A stretch of DNA of 6,210 nt from DATDMG01 sp036518955 (GTDB taxonomy: Bacteria; Actinomycetota; Actinomycetes; Actinomycetales; Kineosporiaceae), in the NCBI GenBank assembly GCA_036518955.1, contig DATDMG010000392.1, forward strand, positions 1 to 6,210, given 5' to 3'. The notes beneath the pieces are model-generated. The model saw nothing but the letters and a program-made list of their open reading frames with translations, was not told where the DNA came from and ran no database searches. Shown here piece after piece: positions 1 through 5,504 of this stretch; positions within the stretch are counted from its first letter, which is position 1; every line of letters starts with the position of its first letter. Position numbers and translations under genes: made by a program.

Positions 1-183
1 TGCATCGAGGCCTTCATCCGGACCGGGATCACGAACGCGGCCAGCGAAGGCTACAACCGGGTCGTCAAACTCGACGCCAGGAACGCCTACGGATACCGCA
101 ACCCCGCCAACCAGCGACTACGAACACGCTGCGCAATCACCCGCCGAGCCCGCGGATGCCTCAACCCCGATCAACTTCGATGA
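1..183 (+). CDS. ISL3-type transposase, C-terminal 60 residues (cut by window edge)
   Basis: The first reading frame is open from base 1 to a TGA at 181-183 and gives the C-terminus of a transposase. The segment TNAASEGYNRVVK followed by YGYRNPANQRLRTR matches the characteristic end of ISL3-family DDE transposases, where a TN-x-x-EG-x-N-R segment carries the last catalytic glutamate (here E16 of the visible part) before a G-[FY]-R-N basic tail. This is recalled family knowledge; no search was run. The start and most of the protein lie outside the window. The usual terminal inverted repeat expected just after the stop could not be recognised, and a Hint-domain remnant begins almost immediately, so this copy may itself be truncated. 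The protein would cut and join DNA ends of its IS. The alternative, that the overlapping second frame is the real coding frame here, is less likely because the ISL3 motif lies in frame one. Confidence 0.75.
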   Translation, partial: CIEAFIRTGITNAASEGYNRVVKLDARNAYGYRNPANQRLRTRCAITRRARGCLNPDQLR

Positions 184-519
184 CCCAGGAATCGTCGGCG
201 GCGCCGACGTCCTCGCCCGGGGACTACGCAGCCTGCGCGGCTCCTGCAGCTTCTCCCGCGATACCAAAGTGGCGATGGCGAACGGCACGAAGAAACCCAT
301 CGGCGAGGTCCAGGTCGGCGACAAGGTCATCGCCAGCGATCCCCACACGGCGCCGCCGCCACCGAAGAAGTCACCCTGCTCCACGTCAACGACGACAAGA
401 ATCGGCTGGACCTGGTCCTCCACACCGCCGACGGCGACGCCACCGTCCACACCACCGACAACCACCTCTGCTACGACGACACGAGTGGCACCTGGACCAC
501 GCCTGAGCTTGATGTTTAA
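182..519 (+). pseudogene. Hint-domain (intein-like / pretoxin-HINT) remnant, frameshifted and cut by an IS
   Basis: Frame two from about 182 encodes a lead-in (DPGIVGGADVLARGLRSLRG) and then CSFSRDTKVAMANGT and IGEVQVGDKVIASDP. This is the N-terminal block of a Hint domain: a nucleophile-position Cys at the splice junction, then the V-x-x-GD-x-V strand. After DPHT (base 349) the similarity continues only in frame one: EEVTLLHVNDD, DATVHTTDNHLCYDD and GTWTTPE, which includes the block with T-x-x-H (TTDNH). Restoring one G at 349-350 would give an uninterrupted DPHTGAAATEEV. The frame ends at a TAA (517-519) inside the inverted repeat of the inserted IS, so the last native codons end at 507. 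Hint domains in actinomycetes usually sit before the toxin tip of large secreted polymorphic toxins or RHS-like proteins and release it by autoproteolysis. Neither the large N-terminal part nor a toxin tip is present. The gene is dead on three counts: missing 5' part, frameshift, insertion. The N-terminal boundary is uncertain because the frame stays open through the ISL3 end to the window edge. Confidence 0.75.
503..507. repeat. Left copy of putative target site duplication CTGAG
   Basis: CTGAG lies immediately outside the left inverted repeat and is repeated exactly at 2128-2132 outside the right one. A 5 bp match alone is weak evidence. Its exact placement at both IS boundaries makes it credible. 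Confidence 0.6.
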
Positions 520-521
520 CC
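508..521 (+). repeat. Left terminal inverted repeat of the IS
   Basis: CTTGATGTTTAACC pairs with the reverse complement of 2114-2127 at 13 of 14 positions, the mismatch being G at 514 against A. It supplies the TAA that ends the interrupted Hint frame. Confidence 0.8.
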
Positions 522-580
522 TTTGCGGCGCGTGACCTGGTCTGTCCTGGCTTGGTCTCGGCGTGTCGCCGTGGCGTGGA

Positions 581-636
581 GCGACCTTCGGAAGATCGTG
601 TTCTCGTTGGAAGAGCCGATCCGTACCGAAGGTCGC
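581..636 (+). promoter_or_regulatory. RNA hairpin that masks the transposase ribosome binding site
   Basis: GCGACCTTCGG at 581-591 and CCGAAGGTCGC at 626-636 are perfect 11 bp inverted repeats. A second stem, GATCG (594-598) with CGATC (617-621), stacks inside across a small internal loop of 2 and 4 bases, and CTC (603-605) with GAG (613-615) can extend it. The right arm contains the Shine-Dalgarno GAAGG (628-632) and ends one base before the ATG at 638. In any RNA that includes the left arm, the ribosome site would be paired. Known IS elements (IS10, IS50) use such a structure so that read-through transcripts from outside are poorly translated, while a short transcript starting inside the left arm is translated. 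The repeat is seen directly; the regulatory role here is inference. Confidence 0.65.
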
Positions 637-637
637 G

Positions 638-2119
638 ATGGACAGCCTGCCGCAGGACGTGGATCCCGTCGAGTCCGATCCCGTCGATTCTGATCCCGTC
701 GAGTCGATGCGGAGATTGTGCGGGTTCCGGCAGGACTTCTACGCCTGTGTGGAGGCGCGCCCGGATGCGTTGTTCGAGCTGACCGATGCGCTGCTGTGCG
801 CCGACGGGCCGGTGCGCTGCCTGGCGGAGCTGTCGCTGGTACCGGAGCACCGGCGCGGGCATGGTGGCCTGTACGACGGGCTGAACGCCGGGCGGGTCGA
901 GTTCGCCCGGCTGCGGCGTACCCTGGCCGGTCTGCCGCTGCCGCGGGTGCGCGAGCGGATCGTGTTGGCGGTCGACGTCTCCGCGTGGTTCCGCCCGGAC
1001 GCCGAGACCAGCCCGGACCGGTTGTTCTGTCATAAGCACGGGCGGGCCAAGGGCACCAGTCAGCTGATCCCCGGCTGGCCCTACTCGGTGGTGGCCGCCC
1101 TGGCTGAGGGGCGCACAAGTTGGACGATGGTGCTGGACGCGGTCCGCCTCGGCCCCGACGACGATGCCACCGCGGTCACCGCCGCTCAGCTGCGCGAGGT
1201 GGTCGAGCGGATCATCGCTGCCGGTCACTGGCATCCCGGGGATGCACCGATCGAGATCGTGATGGACTCCGGGTACGACGTCATCCGGTTGGCCTACGTG
1301 CTGAGCGATCTGCCGGTCGTCGTGACCGGCCGGCTGCGGTCGGACCGGGTCATGATCGGCCCGATCCCGGCCCGGGTGCCGGGAACGATGGGCCGCCCGC
1401 CCCGGCACGGCCCGGTGCTCAAGCTCGCCGAGCCGGCCAGCTGGCCCGAGCCGGACCACACCACCACCACCGACACCACCCGCTACGGCACAGCGGTGGC
1501 GTCGGGCTGGGCCCGGATGCATCCCCGGCTGACCCGCCGCGGTGCCTGGCTGGACCATCCCGAAGACCAGGACCTACCGCTCGTCGAGGGCACCCTGATC
1601 CGGCTGCAGGTCGATCACCTGCCCGGCGACCGGACCCCGAAACCATTGTGGCTGTGGACCTCTCGTCCCGACGCCACCGCCAGCCAGGTCGACCAAGCCT
1701 GGCAGGCGTTCCTGCGCCGGTTCGACATCGAGCACACCTTCCGGTTCTTCAAGCAACAGCTCGGCTGGACCGTGCCACGACTGCGTGACCCGGCCGCCGC
1801 CGACCGCTGGACCTGGCTGATCATCGTCGCCTACACCCAGCTGCATCTGGCCCGCGGCCTGACCAGCGACCTGCGACGCCCCTGGGAACGACCCACACCG
1901 GCCGAACGGCTGACCCCCACCCGAGTCCGGCGAGGATTTCGCAACCTCCGACCGAAGCTGGCCGTCCGGGCCGGTGCACCGAAACCCACCAGGCCCGGTC
2001 CCGGCCGCCCGCCCGGCCGCACGAACCGCCACCCGGCACCCCGGTATGACGTGGGCAAGACCACAAAACGAGCCGTCAGCCTCGAAGAACACCACCAGAC
2101 CGCAACTACTACGGGTTAA
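638..2119 (+). CDS. DDE transposase of the IS (493 aa)
   Basis: The enzyme would cut and transfer the IS ends. The core shows a DDE triad: D113 in VLAVDVSAW, D210 in EIVMDSGYD and E365 in FDIEHTFRFFKQ. Other conserved blocks are DALFELTDALLCADGPV (43-59), TSQLIPGWPYSVVAAL (140-155), DAVRLGPDDDATAVT (167-181), the insertion-like stretch 240-320, and a basic C-terminal tail (APKPTRPGPGRPPG, 447-460). These match a transposase family widespread in actinomycetes, which I recall as NCBI family NF041680, with a DDE_5-like RNase H fold. I could not search for it. I chose ATG 638 because GAAGG sits at 628-632, five bases upstream, and because the hairpin ends there. A GTG/ATG further up (563) would add a non-conserved, Arg-rich leader, and ATG 707 would remove the DPVES repeats. 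No frameshift or missing catalytic residue is visible. The stop (2117-2119) lies within the right inverted repeat. Confidence 0.9.
   Translation: MDSLPQDVDPVESDPVDSDPVESMRRLCGFRQDFYACVEARPDALFELTDALLCADGPVRCLAELSLVPEHRRGHGGLYDGLNAGRVEFARLRRTLAGLPLPRVRERIVLAVDVSAWFRPDAETSPDRLFCHKHGRAKGTSQLIPGWPYSVVAALAEGRTSWTMVLDAVRLGPDDDATAVTAAQLREVVERIIAAGHWHPGDAPIEIVMDSGYDVIRLAYVLSDLPVVVTGRLRSDRVMIGPIPARVPGTMGRPPRHGPVLKLAEPASWPEPDHTTTTDTTRYGTAVASGWARMHPRLTRRGAWLDHPEDQDLPLVEGTLIRLQVDHLPGDRTPKPLWLWTSRPDATASQVDQAWQAFLRRFDIEHTFRFFKQQLGWTVPRLRDPAAADRWTWLIIVAYTQLHLARGLTSDLRRPWERPTPAERLTPTRVRRGFRNLRPKLAVRAGAPKPTRPGPGRPPGRTNRHPAPRYDVGKTTKRAVSLEEHHQTATTTG
662..706 (+). repeat. Three tandem 15 bp repeats inside the transposase N-terminus
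   Basis: Units at 662-676, 677-691 and 692-706 share GATCCCGTCGA and differ only near their ends. They encode DPVES, DPVDS, DPVES at residues 9-23, immediately before the conserved part of the transposase. The repeat keeps the frame, so copy number could vary without breaking the gene. Confidence 0.9.
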
Positions 2120-2127
2120 ATATCAAG
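2114..2127 (+). repeat. Right terminal inverted repeat of the IS
   Basis: GGTTAAATATCAAG is the reverse complement, with one mismatch, of the left end at 508-521. The transposase stop codon TAA (2117-2119) is embedded in it. Confidence 0.8.
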
Positions 2128-2132
2128 CTGAG
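2128..2132. repeat. Right copy of putative target site duplication CTGAG
   Basis: This is an exact copy of 503-507, placed directly outside the right inverted repeat. It sits 40 bases beyond the stop codon of the convergent deacetylase gene, so the insertion did not touch that gene. Confidence 0.6.
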
Positions 2133-2172
2133 AGAGCGTTGCGCAAGTCATTGAGTGCGGATTCCGTGTGGC

Positions 2173-3828
2173 TCAGAAGAGGGTTACGATGCCGGACCAG
2201 CCGTTGCCGATCGGGGTGACTGCGGTGAAGTGGTCGGCGTGTCCGGTGAACAGTTTCAGGATACCGGTCGACTTCTCGATCGCGATCAGGTCGGTGTATC
2301 CGTCGCGGTTGTAGTCGCCGGCACCCGACAGGCTGCGCAGGTCACCCCAGCCGTTGCCGACCGGAAGCCGCGGTCCGAACCCGCTTGGGAGCCCTCGGTA
2401 CAGGTAGAGGTCGTTGGTGCTGACCTGTCGTGCGAGCAGGTCGACGTACCCGTCGCGGTCGAAGTCTCCTGCGCCGGTGAGCTCGTCCATCGCGTTCCAG
2501 CCCTGACCGATCTTGATCCTCGACCCGAAGCTCGAACCCGACCACGGGTAACGGTAGAGGTAGCCGGTGCTGCTCTCGACAGCGACGAGGTCGGGGTTGC
2601 CGTCGCGTCCGAGGTCGCCGACCGCGGTGATCTCGCGCATCCCGTTCCAGCCGTTGCCGACCTGGGAGCGCGCCCCGAGGGAGGTGCCGGAGCCGGGATA
2701 CAGCAACAGGTCTCCGGTCGAGGGGTCGAGCGCAAGGACGTCGTCACGCCCGTCCCCGGTGAGGTCACCCAGCCGAGTCGCCGTCCATCCGTCCGCCCAA
2801 CCCGAGGACGCCTGGGCCGGTGCGGAGAACGGTACCCCGGTCCGCGGATAGAGCAGGACCTTTCCGGTGCCCTGCTGCAGGGCCAGGACGTCGGACCAAC
2901 CGTCGGTGGCGAAGTCTCCGTACGGGTTCGGTGCCGCTGTCCCACCGGACAGGTCCACGAAGGTGAACCCGTGGCTGTGGTAGTAGCTGATGATGGCTGG
3001 TAGCGCCGACACGGTGGCCGGGTTGCCGCCCGGCGCGTTGTGCATGAGCACCACCGGGTGCTGGAGGTTCCCCGCCGCGGTGCCCAGGGAGACGATCCGA
3101 TTGACCCAGGCGGAGGAGGCGGAGGTGGCCTTCCAGTCCTCGGTGTCCACCGACCAGGTCCAGACGGCCAGTTGGCGAGCCGCGGCCGCGGCGAGGGTGG
3201 CGGAGTTGTAGGAGCCGTACGGAGGCCGGAACAGGCAGGGCGACCTGCCCACGAGAGCCGCCTGCTCCGCGGAGGCCCGGTCGAGCTCGGTGCCCTGCGC
3301 CGACTGGCTCAAGCCGGTCATCTGAGGGTGGCTCCAGGTGTGGTTGCCCAGCACGAAGCCCCGGGAGGCTTCCCGGCGCACCAGCGCCGGACGGGCGGAC
3401 TCGTTCACGCCAATGTTGAAGAACGTGGCCGGCACTCCGGCCTGCGTCAGGATCGACATGATCTCGGGCGTGCTCGCGCCGGGCCCGTCGTCAAACGTCA
3501 GTGCGACCGTCTTGCCCGTCCCTGGCGCGCCGCTGTGCACACCACTGGCCGCGGGGCATGGCGTGACCGCGGCCGACGGGGCCGACGGGACCGTGCCCTC
3601 CGGCGGGGGCACCGTGGCGGGATCCGCGGCGAGCACGGAGGATGGCGGCCACGGACCCTCCGGAAGGTCATGTGAGGCTGCGCTTGACGCCGGTATCGGC
3701 CCGGAGCTGTGGACTGCCGCCGCGGCCGCCGACGACACTGGACCGGGAAGTCCGACGAGAACCATTCCGACGAGAACCATCCAGGATACTGTGACGATGA
3801 TCGTGTAAGACCAGGAACGCCGCTGCAC
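2173..3828 (-). CDS. Secreted polysaccharide deacetylase (CE4) with C-terminal FG-GAP/VCBS-type repeats, 551 aa
   Basis: A basic start (MQRRSW) and a hydrophobic stretch at about 8-27, followed by an Ala-rich SSAAAAA site, indicate export. Residues 37-105 are a Pro/Ala/Ser-rich linker. The catalytic NodB domain spans about 107-292 and has all five CE4 motifs: TFDDG (111-115, D113/D114), HTWSH (163-167), RPPYG (201-205), SVDTEDW (226-232) and LMH (261-263). D114, H163 and H167 are the expected metal ligands. CE4 enzymes remove acetyl (or acyl) groups from chitin, peptidoglycan, xylan or similar polymers; the substrate cannot be told from the sequence. The C-terminal half is five 50-residue repeats. 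The start is GTG at 3828, chosen because AAGGAGG lies 9 bases upstream. The stop is at 2173-2175. The upstream P450 gene is on the same strand but 327 bases away with a hairpin between, so this looks monocistronic. No terminator is obvious after the stop; transcription would enter the IS antisense to its transposase. Confidence 0.93.
   Translation of the reverse strand: MQRRSWSYTIIVTVSWMVLVGMVLVGLPGPVSSAAAAAVHSSGPIPASSAASHDLPEGPWPPSSVLAADPATVPPPEGTVPSAPSAAVTPCPAASGVHSGAPGTGKTVALTFDDGPGASTPEIMSILTQAGVPATFFNIGVNESARPALVRREASRGFVLGNHTWSHPQMTGLSQSAQGTELDRASAEQAALVGRSPCLFRPPYGSYNSATLAAAAARQLAVWTWSVDTEDWKATSASSAWVNRIVSLGTAAGNLQHPVVLMHNAPGGNPATVSALPAIISYYHSHGFTFVDLSGGTAAPNPYGDFATDGWSDVLALQQGTGKVLLYPRTGVPFSAPAQASSGWADGWTATRLGDLTGDGRDDVLALDPSTGDLLLYPGSGTSLGARSQVGNGWNGMREITAVGDLGRDGNPDLVAVESSTGYLYRYPWSGSSFGSRIKIGQGWNAMDELTGAGDFDRDGYVDLLARQVSTNDLYLYRGLPSGFGPRLPVGNGWGDLRSLSGAGDYNRDGYTDLIAIEKSTGILKLFTGHADHFTAVTPIGNGWSGIVTLF
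2176..2919 (-). repeat. Five tandem 50-residue FG-GAP/VCBS-type repeats within the deacetylase
   Basis: Each unit begins with G-D-x-x-x-DG-x-x-D at residues 304, 354, 404, 454 and 504. It continues with a V/L-L-A strand, an STG-x-L-x-L-YP-like strand, a GSxFG block and a GNGWN-like block. The spacing is exactly 50 residues (150 bp) throughout; the last unit is 48 residues and ends the protein. Units 2, 4 and 5 keep the D-x-[TDN]-x-DG-x-x-D calcium-type loop (D355/T357/D359, D455/D457/D459, D505/N507/D509). Units 1 and 3 have Ala or Gly at the third position. The repeats probably form a partial beta-propeller or a carbohydrate/cell-wall-binding module; that role is inferred from family knowledge. 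Confidence 0.85.
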
Positions 3829-3837
3829 GTGCCCTCG

Positions 3838-3844
3838 CCTCCTT
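3838..3844 (-). promoter_or_regulatory. Strong Shine-Dalgarno site of the deacetylase gene
   Basis: AAGGAGG reads on the minus strand, nine bases before the GTG at 3828. It decides the start in favour of this GTG and places the basic residues directly before the hydrophobic signal segment. Confidence 0.8.
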
Positions 3845-4073
3845 CGGAAGGCCGTCGGAGCGGATGCCCGAACCCGTCAGCTTTGCACGGGAACACACCT
3901 CAGGACGCGGGCCTTTTGTCGCCTTATGACACCCTCGCGTACGAGCAGTCGCCGCGACGACGCCAGCCTTGACGCTGTGGCATGTCGTGGTGGAATGATG
4001 TGACGTCAATTATCCTCGAGAGCATTCCTCACAATAAGGACGTTCCCTCGCCCGGGGGAGGACGCCGGGATCA

Positions 4074-4109
4074 CGGTGTCCTCGGCGGCCGGCGACGTCG
4101 AGGGCACCG
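4074..4109 (-). terminator. Hairpin downstream of the P450 gene, probable terminator
   Basis: CGGTGTCCTCG (4074-4084) and CGAGGGCACCG (4099-4109) pair over 11 positions with one G·T pair, closing a 14-base loop. It begins 46 bases beyond the P450 stop on the minus strand. No T-run follows, which is common for actinomycete terminators. It separates the P450 from the deacetylase. It could instead be a symmetric regulatory or RNA-stability element. Confidence 0.55.
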
Positions 4110-4155
4110 GAACGAGCGACCTAATGAGCGGGAGCCGTCGGCGCTGGCGGCGGGC

Positions 4156-5504
4156 TCAGGACCGCGGGATCAGGCGCAGCGGAAGCGCGTTCGGCGTGAC
4201 CGAGACCTTCGCCACCTCGGTCACCGTGTGACCCGCCACGGGTTCGAGGCGCCAGCGGGGCACGATCGCCGCGAGGCCGAGCATCACAGCGGTCCAGGCA
4301 TAGCGGTCACCGATGCACTGGCGGTTCCCGGCGCCGAAGGCGAAGTAGGCGTTGCGGGGGATCTCCTCGCCCCGGCCGGGCAGCCAGCGGTTGGGGTCCA
4401 GGACCGTCGGGTCTCGGTAGATCGACGGATCCCGGTGCAGGGCGATCGGGCTGATCAGGATCTGGGTTCCCGCCGGGATCGGCACCCCGCCGAGAGTCAC
4501 CTGCTTCACGGTACGGCGGATGAGCAGCCAGAAGGCGTAGAGGCGGAACACCTCCCGTGCCACCCGCTCCGTGTAGTCGAGGGCGGTCAGGTCCTCGAAG
4601 CACGCTGACCGGGCGCCGACGACCTCCTTCACCTCGGCGGCGACGCGGTCGGCCACCTCGGTGCGTCGGCTCAGTTCGTGCAACGCCCAGGCCAGCGCGT
4701 TGGCGGTGGTGTCCCGTCCGGACAGCGCGATGGTGATCACCTGGTCCCTGATCAGGTCGTCGCTCATCGACGCGTCGGTGTCCGGATCCCGCGCGTGGAT
4801 CAGCATGGACATCAGATCCCCATCGGGGCCCCGAGGGCGCGGTAATCGCCGATCGCCTGCTCGCAGCTGTCCCGGATGTGCCGCATCGCGCGGGTGAACC
4901 GCCGATTCGCCGCCGTCGGGAGCTTCTCCATCACTCCCAGCGGGGCCAGGGCGCGCCTGACGATCCCGTCCTGCACGATGGGGAAGGACTCCTCGAGCGC
5001 GCGGCTCGCGGCCTGGCCGAGGTGCGAGGCGAAGAGGGTCCGCGCGACGAGGGTGAGGGCGGTGGCCTGCATCTCCTGGTCCATGGACACTACCTCCCCC
5101 GCCCGCCAGGACTCGACGCGCTCGGTCAGGCAGGTGCTCATGATCTCGGCGTACCGGGCGAGCTGCCGGCTGTGGAAGGCGGGCTGCATCAGCCGCCTCC
5201 GACGCAGGTGGAATTCGCCGCTGTCCACACTTGCCAGCCCGTCCCCGACGAACGTGCGCACCTTTTCCCAGAAGACGCCCTTGCCGTAGTCGACCGCGTC
5301 GTCCACGAACACCCGCCGGATGAGGTCGGGGTCGTTGACGACGTACGCCGGTTTCGGCCCGAAGCCGATCTGGACCACTGGGCCGAGCGGTCGCAGGCTC
5401 TGGAAGAAGTCGAGGGGCCTGCGCTGGAGTTCCACGAGGTGCCCCAGCACGGGGAGGCGGCCCGGTGCGGCCGGCGCGATCTGCTGCTCCTGAACGGGGT
5501 TCAT
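4156..5504 (-). pseudogene. Cytochrome P450, terpene-oxidase-like, split by a one-base frameshift
   Basis: The N-terminal part starts at ATG 5504 (GGAG four bases upstream) with a proline-rich hinge (APAAPGRLPVLGH, 10-22), the C-helix block HLRRRRLMQPAF (99-110) and helices to residue 226. That frame then stops at 4812-4814. The neighbouring frame continues the same protein from about 4824 (DGDLMSMLIHARD) to the stop at 4156. It contains the I-helix LSGRDTTANA, the K-helix E-x-x-R (EVFR), a PERF-like DPNRWLP and the haem loop FGAGNRQCIG with the Cys codon at 4317-4315. One extra base in the C/G tract at 4825-4832 would join them into about 449 residues, normal for a soluble bacterial P450. 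Such enzymes use ferredoxin and reductase partners to hydroxylate small molecules. Overall resemblance is to pentalenene- and epi-isozizaene-oxidising P450s (recalled, not searched). As read, the product ends before the haem site and cannot work. A sequencing error in the GGGGCCCC tract is the main alternative. Confidence 0.9.

Larger units (their letters stand above)
508..2127 (+). mobile_element. Insertion sequence, 1620 bp, apparently complete
   Basis: The element is bounded by imperfect inverted repeats: CTTGATGTTTAACC on the left and GGTTAAATATCAAG on the right, matching at 13 of 14 positions. It is flanked on both sides by CTGAG (503-507 and 2128-2132), which reads as a 5 bp target duplication. 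It carries one transposase gene whose stop codon overlaps the right inverted repeat. The insertion interrupts the Hint remnant. Excising the IS with one CTGAG copy restores continuity from WTTPE into ERALRKSL. An alternative reading extends the inverted repeat outward to 19 bp (17 matches, 503-521 and 2114-2132) with no target duplication. I prefer the first reading because the CTGAG repeat is direct and exact. With intact ends and an intact DDE triad the element could be active. Confidence 0.85.
3829..4155. other. Intergenic stretch between the P450 and deacetylase genes
   Basis: No convincing gene is seen here; the open frames are short, Arg/Pro/Ser-rich and lack ribosome sites. The stretch holds the deacetylase ribosome site near its left end and a hairpin near its right end. 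Between these, about 3985-4035 is noticeably more A/T-rich than its surroundings and contains the palindrome TGACGTCA (4001-4008), overlapping a minus-strand TTGACG (4009 to 4004). TTGACG could be a -35 element for the deacetylase, but the hexamer 17 bases further on (GACATG) is a poor -10, so I do not call a promoter. GGAATG (3992-3997) and CATTCC (4022-4027) form a 6 bp inverted repeat around the palindrome. Confidence 0.6.

Noticed and set aside
563..637. An N-terminal extension of the transposase starting at 563
   Set aside because: The extra 25 residues are Arg/Ser/Trp-rich and unlike the family. The ribosome site at 628-632 and the hairpin end point to ATG 638.
386..1558. A 390-codon open frame on the minus strand, antisense to the transposase
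   Set aside because: It runs across the IS boundary and the Hint remnant, is rich in Arg/Gly/His/Pro, shows no domain, and mirrors the high third-position G+C of the real plus-strand gene.
503..2132. Longer 19 bp terminal inverted repeats (17 matches) with no target duplication
   Set aside because: The outer five bases match better as an exact direct repeat CTGAG. As an inverted repeat they contain a mismatch.
4812..4836. Programmed ribosomal frameshifting in the P450
   Set aside because: No slippery heptamer with a following pseudoknot is apparent, and P450 genes are not known to use frameshifting. A simple one-base loss in a G/C tract explains it.
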